Source of the DNA: DASQHL01 sp963843685
Lineage (GTDB): Bacteria > Chloroflexota > Dehalococcoidia > DSTF01 > JACRBR01
DNA: 64,000 nucleotides
Assembly: GCA_963843685.1 (NCBI GenBank)
Contig: CAWJLO010000032.1
Coordinates: 1-64,000, forward strand
Direction of reading: 5' to 3'
The translations under genes were made by a program, and so were the position numbers. This document shows, piece by piece, positions 35,745 through 45,238 of the stretch. Under the pieces are notes generated by a model. That model did not search any database and was not told the DNA's origin. It saw only the letters and a list, made by a program, of their open reading frames with translations. Position 1 is the stretch's first letter, and each line of letters starts with the position of its first letter.

Positions 35745-37670
35745 ATGACATTCTTCGGTGGTGCCGGCGCCGCGGGCGGCTGGAGCGGCGGCGGCAACTG
35801 GAACAACCAACGCCCGAACTCGATGAAGCGCAGCACCGATGGGTGGGACGACGAGGAGCTGGGCTCCGTCTATAACCACCGCGTCGTCATGCGGCTCGCC
35901 AAATACGTGCAGCCATATCGAGCCCGGCTGGCTCTCGCGCTCTTTGGCACTTTGGGCTTCGCGTTCATGACGCGATCGATGCCGTTCGCGGTCCAGGGGC
36001 TGGTCCACGCCGCCATCACGAAGGATCTCGGTGGCGTGAACAAGTGGGGCTGGATCTACATCGTCCTGGCCATCGTGGGCGCCTCGTTCTACTACTTGCA
36101 ACTGACGACCGTCGGCTGGATCGGCCACCGGCTGCTGCTGGGGCTGCGTCGCGAGATGTTCGGACATCTCCAGAAGCTCTCGCTCAAGTTCTACGACAAC
36201 AACGAGGTCGGCCGTGTCATGTCCCGCATCACGAGCGACGTGACGTCGCTGCAGGACCTCATGACCAGCGGCTTCCTCACCATCATCGGTGACATCGCCG
36301 GCATCGGCCTGTCGATCGGGTTCCTCATCTACTTCGACCTGCGCCTCGCGCTCGTCACCTTCACCGTCGTCCCTATCCTCGTGATCACGATGGTGGTCTG
36401 GCAGGCCTACTCGCGCCGCGCCTTCGTCCGCGTCCGCCAGGCGATCGCCGTCGTCAACGCGAATCTCCAGGAGAACGTCTCTGGCGTGCGCGTCATCCAG
36501 AGCCTCTCCCGCGAGGAAGAGAACGCGAAGCGCTTCGACTCCATCAACCACCAGAACTGGCGCGCGAACGTCGACGCCGGCCGCCTCACGGCTGCCGTGA
36601 CGCCCGCCGTCGAAGTGATCGTCGCCATCGCGATGTCGCTCGTCGTGGGCTACGGCGGCTATCGCGTCTTCCACGGGCACATGGAGATCGCCGCGCTGAT
36701 CGCCTTCACGCTGCAGCTCCAGCTCTTCTTCGACCCCGTGCGCGACCTCGTGTTGCAATACACGCAGCTCCAGCGCGCCATGGCCGGCGGCGAGCGCGTG
36801 ATCGAGGTGCTGGACACCAAGCCGGAGTTTGAGGACGCGCCCGACGCCATCGACATCGACGACATCACCGGCCGCGTCGACTTCAATCACGTCACCTTCC
36901 GATATGTCGATGACGTGGCCGTGCTTGACGACCTGGATCTCCACGTACAGCCGGGCGAGACCGTCGCGCTGGTGGGTCAGACGGGCGCCGGCAAGACGAC
37001 CATCACGGCGCTGATCCCGCGGTTCTACGATGTCACTGAAGGATCAATCGAAATCGACGGTATCGACGTGCGTCAGATCTCGCACAAGAGTCTCGCCCGC
37101 CGCATGGGGCTCGTGCTGCAAGAGCCGTTTCTCTTCTCCGGCACGGTCGCTGAGAACATCCGCTACGGCCGCCTGGATGCTACCGACGAAGAAGTGCAGG
37201 AGGCCGCTCGTCTCGTCGGTGCCAACGATTTCGTCCTGCGGCTGGAGGAGGGGTATGACACCTACCTGCACGAGCGCGGGCAGAACCTCTCGGTCGGCCA
37301 GCGCCAGCTCATCAGCTTCGCCCGCGCCATCATCGCTCAACCCCGAATCCTGATTCTGGACGAGGCCACCGCGAACGTCGACACGCAGACCGAAGTCATC
37401 ATCCAGCGCGCGCTGAAGACGCTGCTCGAAGGCCGCACCTCCTTCGTGGTGGCGCACCGCCTGTCGACCATCCGCAACGCCGATCGGATCATCGTCCTGG
37501 AGCACGGCCGCATCGTGGAGCAGGGGACGCACGACGAGCTGCTCGCCCTCGGCGGCCGCTACGCCAACCTCTATCGCATGACCTACGAGCAGCACGCGAT
37601 GCACACGAATGGCCACGGCACCAACGGCCACACGCCCGCCACCGCGCCGGCCCCCGCCGCCGGCGCGTAG
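35745..37670 (+). CDS. ABC exporter half-transporter, catalytic partner
   Basis: A 641-residue exporter subunit with a glycine-rich N-terminal stretch, an exporter membrane domain (about 45-340) and an ATPase domain. Walker A GQTGAGKTT is near 410, Walker B LILDEATANVD has the catalytic Glu, and the H-loop VVAHRLS is intact. Its signature is LSVGQRQ rather than LSGGQ. It therefore contributes the working Walker site and the defective signature, exactly complementary to the upstream subunit. Pro/Ala/His-rich C-terminal tail. Confidence 0.93.
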   Translation: MTFFGGAGAAGGWSGGGNWNNQRPNSMKRSTDGWDDEELGSVYNHRVVMRLAKYVQPYRARLALALFGTLGFAFMTRSMPFAVQGLVHAAITKDLGGVNKWGWIYIVLAIVGASFYYLQLTTVGWIGHRLLLGLRREMFGHLQKLSLKFYDNNEVGRVMSRITSDVTSLQDLMTSGFLTIIGDIAGIGLSIGFLIYFDLRLALVTFTVVPILVITMVVWQAYSRRAFVRVRQAIAVVNANLQENVSGVRVIQSLSREEENAKRFDSINHQNWRANVDAGRLTAAVTPAVEVIVAIAMSLVVGYGGYRVFHGHMEIAALIAFTLQLQLFFDPVRDLVLQYTQLQRAMAGGERVIEVLDTKPEFEDAPDAIDIDDITGRVDFNHVTFRYVDDVAVLDDLDLHVQPGETVALVGQTGAGKTTITALIPRFYDVTEGSIEIDGIDVRQISHKSLARRMGLVLQEPFLFSGTVAENIRYGRLDATDEEVQEAARLVGANDFVLRLEEGYDTYLHERGQNLSVGQRQLISFARAIIAQPRILILDEATANVDTQTEVIIQRALKTLLEGRTSFVVAHRLSTIRNADRIIVLEHGRIVEQGTHDELLALGGRYANLYRMTYEQHAMHTNGHGTNGHTPATAPAPAAGA

Positions 37671-37687
37671 TACTCCGGCTCACGCGC

Positions 37688-38020
37688 TCAGTTCCCGTAT
37701 TGCTTCGTCTCCACCCGCTCGATGACAAGCCCGTACGCCGGTGCGTCCGCCACCGGGCGGTGCTCCAGCCCCCGCTCGACGACGAAGATCTCGCCTTCGG
37801 ACAGCGTCACTGCGCCGCGGTCGCGCATCTCGATGCGGAAGCTCCCCTGCCAGCAGAGGAACAGTTCGTCCTCGTCATGGTGGTGCCACGGGAACGCACC
37901 CTCCAGCCGCGCCAGCCGCACCACCGTCTCGTTCGCCACGGCGAGGTCTCGCGGTTGATACGCCTGCGTCATCCGCCCGGCTTCCGCCGCGATCGAAACG
38001 GGCCCGCGCGTGTCGCTCAT
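37688..38020 (-). CDS. Cupin-domain protein
   Basis: A 110-residue single-domain cupin. The metal-binding motif is FPWHHHDEDELFLCWQG (H, H, E) with the second cupin motif in GEIFVVERGLEHRPVA. Small cupins of this kind are often of unknown function or sugar-phosphate isomerase-like. It overlaps the GHMP kinase gene by 4 nt, suggesting that the two act on the same sugar or intermediate. Confidence 0.85.
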   Translation of the reverse strand: MSDTRGPVSIAAEAGRMTQAYQPRDLAVANETVVRLARLEGAFPWHHHDEDELFLCWQGSFRIEMRDRGAVTLSEGEIFVVERGLEHRPVADAPAYGLVIERVETKQYGN

Positions 38021-38877
38021 TCATCCTCCAGCCCCTGGAAATCGAACTCGAAGTCGATGACGGCGATGCCCGCCGCCTTGAGCGCGCGCCTCAACGACAC
38101 CGCATCGCCGTCGGACGACGCATAGAACACCAGCGCCCCGCCACCGCCCGCTCCGCACGCCTTCCCCGCCGAGGCGCCGCTCTTCATTGCCAGCGCGAAG
38201 ATCGACTCCACCGCCTCGTTCGTCACGGATGCGTGCAGGCGCTTCTGCTGCGTCCAGTTCTCGTTGAGCACGTGCTTGATGCCGCCGAAGTCGCTCCCGA
38301 CGATCGCGTCGCGCATCGCCTTGCCGTACTGCTTGAGCGCCAGCAGCGCTCCGGTCACTTGGTCGTCGTGGCGCGCATACGCCGCCCACACCTCGGCGTG
38401 GATCTCGCCGGATAGTCGCGCGACGCCGCTGTCGACAAGCACGAGACGCTGTTGCAGCGCCGCGAGGTGCGTTTCGGGCATCGTCAGCCGCTCGATGCGG
38501 ACAGGCCCGAGCTGCGGCGTCTCACGCGAGAACGCCATGTAGCTCAGCCCGCCGTAGCAGGCGGCGTACTGGTCCTGCCGCCCGCCGATCACGCCCGTCG
38601 CCGACTCCGCGGCGAACGCCGCCTCCGCGATCTCGTCCAGATCGGCGTCCGGGTTGCGCAGCGCAGCTTCCAGCACATGCTCACACGCCGATGAGCCCAG
38701 CCCCGCCGCGCTCACGTCGTGCTGAAAACGCAGTTCACCGCCGTCCAGCGTCGCCCGCACGTACGCGTTGATCGCCACGTTGACGACGCAGCCGCCCTCG
38801 GTGTCCGCGAACGCCGGCACGTCGGTCCATCCCCCGGCGAGATCGATTCGCAACGGAGCGCGCGCGTTATTCGTCAT
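38017..38877 (-). CDS. GHMP-family sugar kinase (heptokinase/fucokinase-like)
   Basis: A 286-residue ATP-dependent small-molecule kinase. It has the N-terminal LRIDLAGGWTDVPAF typical of D-glycero-D-manno-heptose 7-phosphate kinase (HddA) and fucokinase C-termini, ATP motif AAGLGSSACEHV and C-terminal motif KACGAGGGGALVF. The substrate is probably a sugar or sugar phosphate but cannot be fixed from sequence alone. ATG 38877 begins the conserved N-terminus; the ORF upstream of it is not conserved-looking. Confidence 0.85.
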   Translation of the reverse strand: MTNNARAPLRIDLAGGWTDVPAFADTEGGCVVNVAINAYVRATLDGGELRFQHDVSAAGLGSSACEHVLEAALRNPDADLDEIAEAAFAAESATGVIGGRQDQYAACYGGLSYMAFSRETPQLGPVRIERLTMPETHLAALQQRLVLVDSGVARLSGEIHAEVWAAYARHDDQVTGALLALKQYGKAMRDAIVGSDFGGIKHVLNENWTQQKRLHASVTNEAVESIFALAMKSGASAGKACGAGGGGALVFYASSDGDAVSLRRALKAAGIAVIDFEFDFQGLEDE

Positions 38878-38923
38878 GCCCGGGAGTGTGCCGTGACGCG
38901 GGCTTACGGTCGACCCGATCGTC

Positions 38924-40399
38924 TCATTCGACTGGCACGACCTCCGGCGCCCGGCGACGCATGTTGGCCGAGGCCTGCCTGTCATCGATGAAGAAGGCGA
39001 GGACGAACGGTAGTCCCAGCATCAGCGCGACCGCGAGGAACGCCTCGTGGTAGCCCATCACGGCTGCGTGCTTCGCGATCGCCGCCGTGGGTGCGCTCAG
39101 GTGCTGGCTCGCGACCGCCGCCGACTCGTGCGCGCGCGTCCGGCTGATCGTGATCGTGACGATCAACGCGACCCCGAACGACGCTGCCACCTGCCGTAGC
39201 GTGTTGTAGATCGAAGACGCCGGGCCCTGCTTCTCGCTCTCGAGCGGTCCGTAGATGATGGTTTGTGAGGCGACCGCTGCGAACGCGAACGGGATGCCCC
39301 GGAAGAACAGGAAGATGATCGTCACCCAGACCGGCGTGTCGAGCTGGAGCGTCATGAACGGCAGGATCGTCAGTCCCGCCGCGAAGAATCCGAACATCAG
39401 CATCTTCCGCGGTCCCATCGTCGGATAGAGGCGGCTCGCCAGCGGAAGAGAGATGGCGGTGCCGAGCGAGCTGGGCGCCTGGATCAGGCCCGCCTGCAGC
39501 GGCGAGTACCCCTGCAGCTCCTGCAAGAACAACGTCAGGATCAGCAGGAAGCCGCCGAAGGCCGCGAAGGCGGGCGCCATCATCAGGTTTCCCGACGTAA
39601 ACAGCCAGCGCTTGAACAACCGCAGGTCCAGGATCGGGTTCGCCACCCGCAGCTCGACCACCGTAAACGCGGCGAACATGGCGACCCCCGCCAGGCCGAA
39701 CCACATGACGTCCGGCGACGTCCAGCTCTTCGTTCCGGCCTGCGACAGCGAGTAGAGCAGCGACGCGGCCCCGCCGCTCCCCAGCAGCAGCCCTGGCACG
39801 TCAAACCCGCGCTGCGCGTACTCCTCCTTGTGCTCCTCCAGCACTCGCATGGAGAAGATGAACCCCATGATGCCGACCGGCACATTGACATAAAAGATCC
39901 AGCGCCAGCTCACGTACTCGGTGAGGTAACCGCCAATCACCGGCCCGACGGTGGGCGCGAGCACGACAGGGATCGAGATGATCGCGGAAGCCCGCGCGCG
40001 CTCCTCGCCCGGGAACTCGCGCGAGAGCATGGCCGTGCCGACCGGCGTCATCATGCCTCCCCCGATCCCCTGCAGGAAACGGAACGTGATCAGCTCGGGC
40101 AGCGAGTGCGCCTGCCCGCACGCCGCCGAACCGGCGATGAATATGGCCATCGCCATCAGGAAGATGCGCTTGGTGCCGAATCGATCCGAGAGCCATCCGG
40201 CCGCGGGGATCACGACCGCGAGGCTCAGCAGGTAGCCCGTGATCGTCCACTCGACGGCGGACGTGTTCGCGTTGAACTCCCGGCTGAGGCTCGGGATGGC
40301 CACATTGACGATCGTCGTGTCCATCAGGTCCATGAAGAGACCGAACAGGAACGCGATCGCGACGAGCCACTTGTATTCGAGGTGCGGGAGTCTGCCCAC
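38924..40399 (-). CDS. DHA2-family MFS efflux transporter (EmrB/QacA-like)
   Basis: A 491-residue drug:proton antiporter with 14 predicted membrane helices. Helix 1 motif FLFGLFMDLMDTTIVNVAIP, motif A WLSDRFGTKR and motif C region VVLAPTVGPVIGGYL (in helix 5) are characteristic of the 14-helix DHA2 group. It begins with GTG 40399. No TetR-type regulator is adjacent. Substrates are unknown. Confidence 0.93.
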   Translation of the reverse strand: MGRLPHLEYKWLVAIAFLFGLFMDLMDTTIVNVAIPSLSREFNANTSAVEWTITGYLLSLAVVIPAAGWLSDRFGTKRIFLMAMAIFIAGSAACGQAHSLPELITFRFLQGIGGGMMTPVGTAMLSREFPGEERARASAIISIPVVLAPTVGPVIGGYLTEYVSWRWIFYVNVPVGIMGFIFSMRVLEEHKEEYAQRGFDVPGLLLGSGGAASLLYSLSQAGTKSWTSPDVMWFGLAGVAMFAAFTVVELRVANPILDLRLFKRWLFTSGNLMMAPAFAAFGGFLLILTLFLQELQGYSPLQAGLIQAPSSLGTAISLPLASRLYPTMGPRKMLMFGFFAAGLTILPFMTLQLDTPVWVTIIFLFFRGIPFAFAAVASQTIIYGPLESEKQGPASSIYNTLRQVAASFGVALIVTITISRTRAHESAAVASQHLSAPTAAIAKHAAVMGYHEAFLAVALMLGLPFVLAFFIDDRQASANMRRRAPEVVPVE

Positions 40400-40640
40400 G
40401 GCGCTCCGTCCGCGTCCTGTCCGGGCTGCCGTCTCGCATCCGGCGGGACCGCGGAGCTACCGGCCTTGGGGGACTATCCATTTAGGCAAACCGCAGTCGC
40501 AGGCGCCAGCGCTGACGATCGCGCATCGCCGCCGTCACCTTGTCCGTGACCGCCCCCGTCCGCTACTATGCTTGGTGGGCGGCATCCCCCGGAGGTGCCG
40601 CCATTTGCTTTGTGCCGGCCCCTCGGCCCCGCGGGAGAGC

Positions 40641-42308
40641 ATGCCGAAGTACATTTTCGTCACCGGTGGGGTCGTCAGCTCCGTCGGTAAGGGCATCACA
40701 ACGGCCGCCCTCGGCCGCATCCTCAAGTCCCGTAACGTCTCCGTCTCCATCCAGAAGCTCGACCCCTATCTCAACGTCGACCCCGGCACCATGTCGCCCT
40801 ACCAGCACGGCGAAGTCTTCGTCACCAGCGACGGTGCCGAGACGGACCTCGACCTCGGCCACTACGAGCGCTTCATCGACGAGGAGCTGACGAAGGCGAG
40901 CTCCGTCACCACCGGCCAGATCTACCAGACCGTCATCGGCAAGGAGCGCAAGGGCGAGTTCCTCGGCGGCACGATTCAGGCCATCCCGCACGTCACGAAC
41001 GAGATCAAGGCGCGCGTGCGCCAGATCGGCCGCGAGACGGGCGCGCAGGTCGTAATCGTGGAAGTGGGTGGCACCGTCGGTGACATCGAGGGCCAGCCCT
41101 TCCTGGAGGCCATCCGCCAGATCCGCCGCGAGGAACGGCAGGAGGACACGCTCTCGATCCACGTCACGTTCCTCCCGCACGTCGGCTCCACGAACGAGTT
41201 GAAGACGAAGCCGACGCAACACTCCGTCCGCGAGCTGCGCAGCGCAGGCATCCAGCCGGACGTCATCCTCTGCCGCGCCGACCATGAAGTTACCGCCGAG
41301 ATCCGCCGCAAGATCGCCCTCTTCTGCGACGTCGAGGAGCGCGGCGTGATCTCCCTGCCCACCATGGACAGCATCTACCAGGTGCCCATCGTGCTCCAGG
41401 ACGAGAACCTCGGCGACTACGTCATCGAACTGCTGAACCTGGACGCCGCGCCCCGCGATCTCGCCGGATGGCGCGATATGGTCGACCGCATGCAGAACCC
41501 CACAGGCACGGTGTCGATCGCCGTCATCGGCAAGTACGTCGAGCTGCACGACGCTTATCTCTCGATCAAGGAGGCGCTGATCCACGCCGGCATCGCCCAC
41601 CAGGTGAAGGTCGACCTGCGCTGGGTGCACTCCGAGCGTCTCGAGCAGGAGCCGGTCACGGGCCTGATCGAGGGTGTCGACGGCATCCTCGTCTGCCCCG
41701 GCTTTGGCGGCCGTGGCATCGAAGGCAAGATCGAAGCGGCGCGGTACGCACGAGAGAACAAGATCCCGTACCTTGGCGTCTGCCTTGGTCTCCAGATGAT
41801 GGTCATCGACTACGCCCGGAACGTCCTCGGCCTCACCGGCGCCAACTCCACCGAAGTCGACCAGCACACGCCGCACCCGGTGATCAGCATGCTCAGCGAG
41901 CAGCTCGGCATCGAGGATCTCGGCGGCACGATGCGGCTCGGTGGATACCCCTGCAAGCTCGTGCCCGGCACCAAGGCCTCCGCGGCCTACGGCGTAGACG
42001 AAGTGGTCGAACGCCACCGCCATCGCTATGAGTTCAACAACAAGTACCGCGAGCAGTTCGCCTACGCCGGCCTCATCGCCAGCGGCGTCTCGCCGGACGA
42101 GAGCCTGGTCGAGATCATGGAGGTTGTAGACCACCCCTTCATGGTCGGCTCGCAGTTCCACCCGGAGTTCCGCTCGCGGCCGGACCGCCCGCAGCCGCTG
42201 TTCCGCGAGTTCATCGGCGTTGCCAAGTCCCTGCGCGCCGGCCGCGAGGCTGGCCTGCTGTCCCAGGAGCGCGCGACGGTGACCGCCGGCGGCGCCGGGG
42301 GGGCCTGA
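40641..42308 (+). CDS. pyrG: CTP synthase
   Basis: A 555-residue enzyme converting UTP, ATP and glutamine to CTP. The N-terminal synthase domain starts MPKYIFVTGGVVSSVGKGI and contains LDPYLNVDPGTMSP. The C-terminal class I glutamine amidotransferase has nucleophile C381 in LGVCLGLQ and the HPEF of the triad. Length is typical. ATG 40641 is preceded by GGGAGAGC; the ORF extending to 40239 is upstream noise. It ends in a G7 run (42297-42303) that could hide an indel. Confidence 0.97.
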   Translation: MPKYIFVTGGVVSSVGKGITTAALGRILKSRNVSVSIQKLDPYLNVDPGTMSPYQHGEVFVTSDGAETDLDLGHYERFIDEELTKASSVTTGQIYQTVIGKERKGEFLGGTIQAIPHVTNEIKARVRQIGRETGAQVVIVEVGGTVGDIEGQPFLEAIRQIRREERQEDTLSIHVTFLPHVGSTNELKTKPTQHSVRELRSAGIQPDVILCRADHEVTAEIRRKIALFCDVEERGVISLPTMDSIYQVPIVLQDENLGDYVIELLNLDAAPRDLAGWRDMVDRMQNPTGTVSIAVIGKYVELHDAYLSIKEALIHAGIAHQVKVDLRWVHSERLEQEPVTGLIEGVDGILVCPGFGGRGIEGKIEAARYARENKIPYLGVCLGLQMMVIDYARNVLGLTGANSTEVDQHTPHPVISMLSEQLGIEDLGGTMRLGGYPCKLVPGTKASAAYGVDEVVERHRHRYEFNNKYREQFAYAGLIASGVSPDESLVEIMEVVDHPFMVGSQFHPEFRSRPDRPQPLFREFIGVAKSLRAGREAGLLSQERATVTAGGAGGA

Positions 42309-42348
42309 CACGAGCGAGGACATCCTCCGGGCCCTTCACTTCCTCTCG

Positions 42349-42783
42349 TTGTTCGTGATGACGGCCGGCCTGGGAGCCGTCATGATCCCGCTGTGGCGCG
42401 GCTGGGCCGAGACCGATGCCGCGCGCCGTCTCGCCGCCTTCGAGGACGCCACCTCCGGCCACAAGCTCGCCCTCCTCCCCGGCACCATCGCCGTCGGCGC
42501 GACGGGCGTCTTCCTGGCGGCCCAGGTCGGCGACAACTTCTTCACCACCGGCTGGCTGCTCGTGCTCGAGATCCTGTACCTCATCATCCTGCTCTTCTGC
42601 GTCCCGCTGCTCGGCCACGCCTTGAACCGCATCGAGATCGAGGCGTTGAAGTCCCGAAAGCGCGGCCAGCCGACGGAGGAGCTGAAAGAGCTGCTGAACG
42701 ACAACGTCCCCGTCGTCCTCTGCCTCGTCATCCTCTTCCTCATCCCGATCATGGTCTGGCTCGCCGAATTCCAGCCCTTCTGA
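42349..42783 (+). CDS. DUF2269-like small membrane protein
   Basis: A protein of at least 144 residues with about four transmembrane helices (ending VVLCLVILFLIPIMVWLAEFQPF). It has the DUF2269 look: a helix with ALHFLSLFVMTAGLGA and a W-R dipeptide after it. Function is unknown. The TTG at 42349 is the first start codon in frame, but coding character continues upstream (EDILRALHFLS) to just after the pyrG stop. The true start may be a rare codon near 42320 or obscured by an indel in the G7 run. Confidence 0.65.
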   Translation: MFVMTAGLGAVMIPLWRGWAETDAARRLAAFEDATSGHKLALLPGTIAVGATGVFLAAQVGDNFFTTGWLLVLEILYLIILLFCVPLLGHALNRIEIEALKSRKRGQPTEELKELLNDNVPVVLCLVILFLIPIMVWLAEFQPF

Positions 42784-42810
42784 GCCGTAGGCCCTAACGC
42801 CGCCTCGCGC

Positions 42811-42816
42811 GATACT
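42811..42816 (+). promoter_or_regulatory. -10 box of the GNAT-like gene (leaderless layout)
   Basis: GATACT lies 6 nt before the ATG at 42823, with no ribosome site between. Confidence 0.35.
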
Positions 42817-42822
42817 TCCGTC

Positions 42823-43515
42823 ATGCTTGCGAGCGCTTACCCCGACTTGGAGTTTCGCACCGTCGCGTGCGCTGATCTCACGCCGTCCGATCGGGTCGCG
42901 ATGTTCGCCCTCTTCGACGTCGCCTACCGCGACGCCAACCACGCCTATCTCGAGAAGTCGTTCGGCACGCTGCGCTGGGTGGCACTCGCCTGGCACGGCG
43001 ACACGCTCGCCGGCTTCTCGCTGGCAGAGTCGCGCATCGTCGATCTCCCGCGCTTGCCCGAGTCATTCGTCCACCTGGCCGGCATCTGCTGCATCGCGCC
43101 GGACTTCCGCCGCCGCCACCTCTTCGCGACGCTGGAGCGCCTCGCCGGCCTGCTCCCGGACGGCTCCGTGCTCGATCGCGCCGGGCAGCGCGCGCTTGGC
43201 TGCGGCCGCATGGCGCACCCCGCCAGCTTCAAGGGCATGACGCGCATCCCCAGCGTCGTCCCAAAGCCGGGCATCACGCCCACCCAGTGGCAGCAGGAAG
43301 TCGGTCAGGCGATCGCGCGCGAGTACGGCGTGAAGGACTTCGACCCGCGTACGTTCGTCGTACACGGCAGCGGCGCGCCGATCGGCTACCCCGTCATCGA
43401 GATGGATGTGACGCAGGCCGAGTGGGAGGTCTTTCGCGAGGTCAATCGCGACCGCGGCGACTCGCTGCTCGGCATCGCCTGGACCCCCGACGCGCCTCCC
43501 GGCTGGGACGAATAG
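42823..43515 (+). CDS. GNAT-like acetyltransferase-fold protein
   Basis: A 230-residue protein. The segment VHLAGICCIAPDFRRRHLFATLERLAGLLP resembles the strand-4/helix-3 acetyl-CoA pyrophosphate loop of GNAT enzymes (R-R-x-x-L/G-x-A), shown here by its end residues (about 85-114). N-terminal LEFRTVACADLTPSDRVAMF is also GNAT-like. There is no further assignable domain; the substrate is unknown. The call is by pattern only. Confidence 0.5.
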   Translation: MLASAYPDLEFRTVACADLTPSDRVAMFALFDVAYRDANHAYLEKSFGTLRWVALAWHGDTLAGFSLAESRIVDLPRLPESFVHLAGICCIAPDFRRRHLFATLERLAGLLPDGSVLDRAGQRALGCGRMAHPASFKGMTRIPSVVPKPGITPTQWQQEVGQAIAREYGVKDFDPRTFVVHGSGAPIGYPVIEMDVTQAEWEVFREVNRDRGDSLLGIAWTPDAPPGWDE

Positions 43516-43518
43516 CCC

Positions 43519-44541
43519 CTAGTTGTCGCCGCCGGAACCGCCGTGATCCGGCGGCTCGGTGGGCTCGGGCGTCCCGTTCCCGTCCTCTGACTCATGCGTT
43601 CGGGTCGCCGCCGGAGTCTTGCTGGCCGATGTTGCCGGCGTCTTCGTCGCGACCGCAGGGGCCGTGGCGGTCGCGTGACCGTCGTCGCCCCCTTCATCTT
43701 CGTGGCCTGACGCCGTCGCCGATGACCCCGGCTGCGCCGTGTGCGCGCCGCTGTCCTCGCCGCCGTGCTCTTCGATCTCCGGAGTGGCGTCTTCGTGCGG
43801 GGACTCCGTCTCCGTGCCGCCTCCGTGGTCGTCCGGCGCAATGGCCGGTGAGCCACCCGCAGGTTCCTCCGGTGGCGTCGTTCCCGGCGTCGCGCCCGGC
43901 AGCGCGGCCGCCGCGATAAGCGTCGCCGTGAGCCGCCCGCTCCGGTCGTTCGCCGTCACCTCCACGTGCTCGCCTGCGTAGAGTTGGCTCAGCGCCACGC
44001 GCGCGTCTCCCCGCCGGACTACCGTCGAGGCGGAGAGCGCCACGGTGCTACGCCCGCCCGCGGATTCGATGACAAGCGTGTCTGCGCTGACCGAGACGAC
44101 GGTGCCGCTGAGGTGCACCGTTCTGCCCGAATCGTCCGGCAGCCGGAAGAACGTGCGCACAGGTTCCGGCGTCGTACCCGTGGCGGCGGACGCGCCGATG
44201 CCGAGCCCCGCGAACAGCACGAGCGCCCCGGCGATCGCCATCCCCTGGAACGCCAGCGGCCGCGCTCGCAGCGTCCCCAGCCATGCGAACACACCCACGG
44301 ACTCCGGCCGGCCGCGCTCTGTGCCCACCTGCGCTAGCATCCGCGACATCGCGAGCTGACGCGCGGCGGGAGATGGCTGGGGGCGTGGCGTCCCGCGCAA
44401 CGCCTGCGCGCTCTCCAGCATCGGGCGGAGCGCGTCGGCCTCCCCGGGGTACGCGGCCAGAATGTCGGCGACGCGCTCACCCGCCAGCAGCCGGTCTATC
44501 GCCTGCGCGATCATCTCGTCTCGTGCCTGGTCGTCGCTCAT
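43519..44541 (-). CDS. Putative anti-sigma factor with single membrane helix and low-complexity tail
   Basis: A 340-residue protein. A cytoplasmic N-terminus (about 1-95, IDRLLAGERVADILAAYPGEA) resembles the small helical domain found in proteins paired with ECF sigma factors. One transmembrane helix follows (about 96-120), then an extracellular beta-rich part (about 135-195; VHLSGTVVSVSADTLVIESA, DUF5666-like). The last about 130 residues are an acidic, His/Thr/Pro-rich disordered tail. It lies 7 nt downstream of an ECF sigma gene. The anti-sigma role is inferred from position and topology. Confidence 0.7.
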   Translation of the reverse strand: MSDDQARDEMIAQAIDRLLAGERVADILAAYPGEADALRPMLESAQALRGTPRPQPSPAARQLAMSRMLAQVGTERGRPESVGVFAWLGTLRARPLAFQGMAIAGALVLFAGLGIGASAATGTTPEPVRTFFRLPDDSGRTVHLSGTVVSVSADTLVIESAGGRSTVALSASTVVRRGDARVALSQLYAGEHVEVTANDRSGRLTATLIAAAALPGATPGTTPPEEPAGGSPAIAPDDHGGGTETESPHEDATPEIEEHGGEDSGAHTAQPGSSATASGHEDEGGDDGHATATAPAVATKTPATSASKTPAATRTHESEDGNGTPEPTEPPDHGGSGGDN

Positions 44542-44548
44542 CGCCCCG

Positions 44549-45109
44549 TCACGATTCCATCTTCCTGCGAAGCGCCTGCAACGCGCGTCCTTGCATCACC
44601 TTCACTGCTCCCTCGCTCTTCCCCAGCATCCGTGCGACGTCCCGCACGCTGTGCCCTTCGATCAGCCGCAGCGTCAGGACGTCTTGGTGTTCCTGCTTGA
44701 GTCGCCCCAGTGCCATCGCGACATCCCGCCACTCGTCGCGCCCGTCCTGCAGGTCCGGTGCGGCCAATCGCTCCGCAATCGTCGGATGTTCGATGGCGTC
44801 TGCGGCCGATCGCGCCCGTCGCTTCAGCGCGTCGACCGTCTCGTTGTGCGCGATGCGAAAGAGCCACGCCGCGACCGGCGCGCCGCGGAACTCGAAGGAT
44901 CGGATGCCCTTCACCGCCTCCACGAACACGTTTGCAGCGACGTCGTCGGCATCGCTGCTGTTGCCCGTGCGCAGGTAGGCGTAGCGGTACACGCGTTGAT
45001 ACTGCTCCTCGAACAGTTGCTGCCACGCGTCCGGGTCCAGGGTGCGCAAAGCCGCCGCGAGGTCCTGCTCGCGTTCGAACCGCCTCGGCGCAGGGACTGC
45101 CTGCTCCAT
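44549..45109 (-). CDS. ECF RNA polymerase sigma factor
   Basis: A 186-residue sigma-70 family group IV factor: region 2 FEEQYQRVYRYAYLRTGNSSDADDVAANVF and AAWLFRIAHNETVDALKRR (given by their key parts), region 4 LKQEHQDVLTLRLIEGHSVRDVARML then KSEGAVKVMQGRALQALRR. The ATG at 45109 is used; GTG 45112 is possible. It forms an operon with the membrane anti-sigma candidate. Its target genes are unknown. Confidence 0.93.
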   Translation of the reverse strand: MEQAVPAPRRFEREQDLAAALRTLDPDAWQQLFEEQYQRVYRYAYLRTGNSSDADDVAANVFVEAVKGIRSFEFRGAPVAAWLFRIAHNETVDALKRRARSAADAIEHPTIAERLAAPDLQDGRDEWRDVAMALGRLKQEHQDVLTLRLIEGHSVRDVARMLGKSEGAVKVMQGRALQALRRKMES

Positions 45110-45238
45110 CACGGGGCTATCACATCGAATCCGGCGCCCTCCATCAGCAGTATCTTCGGCCGCGGGCGCCGGGTAACGGTGCGGCCGGATGGACTTCGCG
45201 CTTTGACAAGGGTGAAGTAGGGAAGGCCCGTGAGGGAC

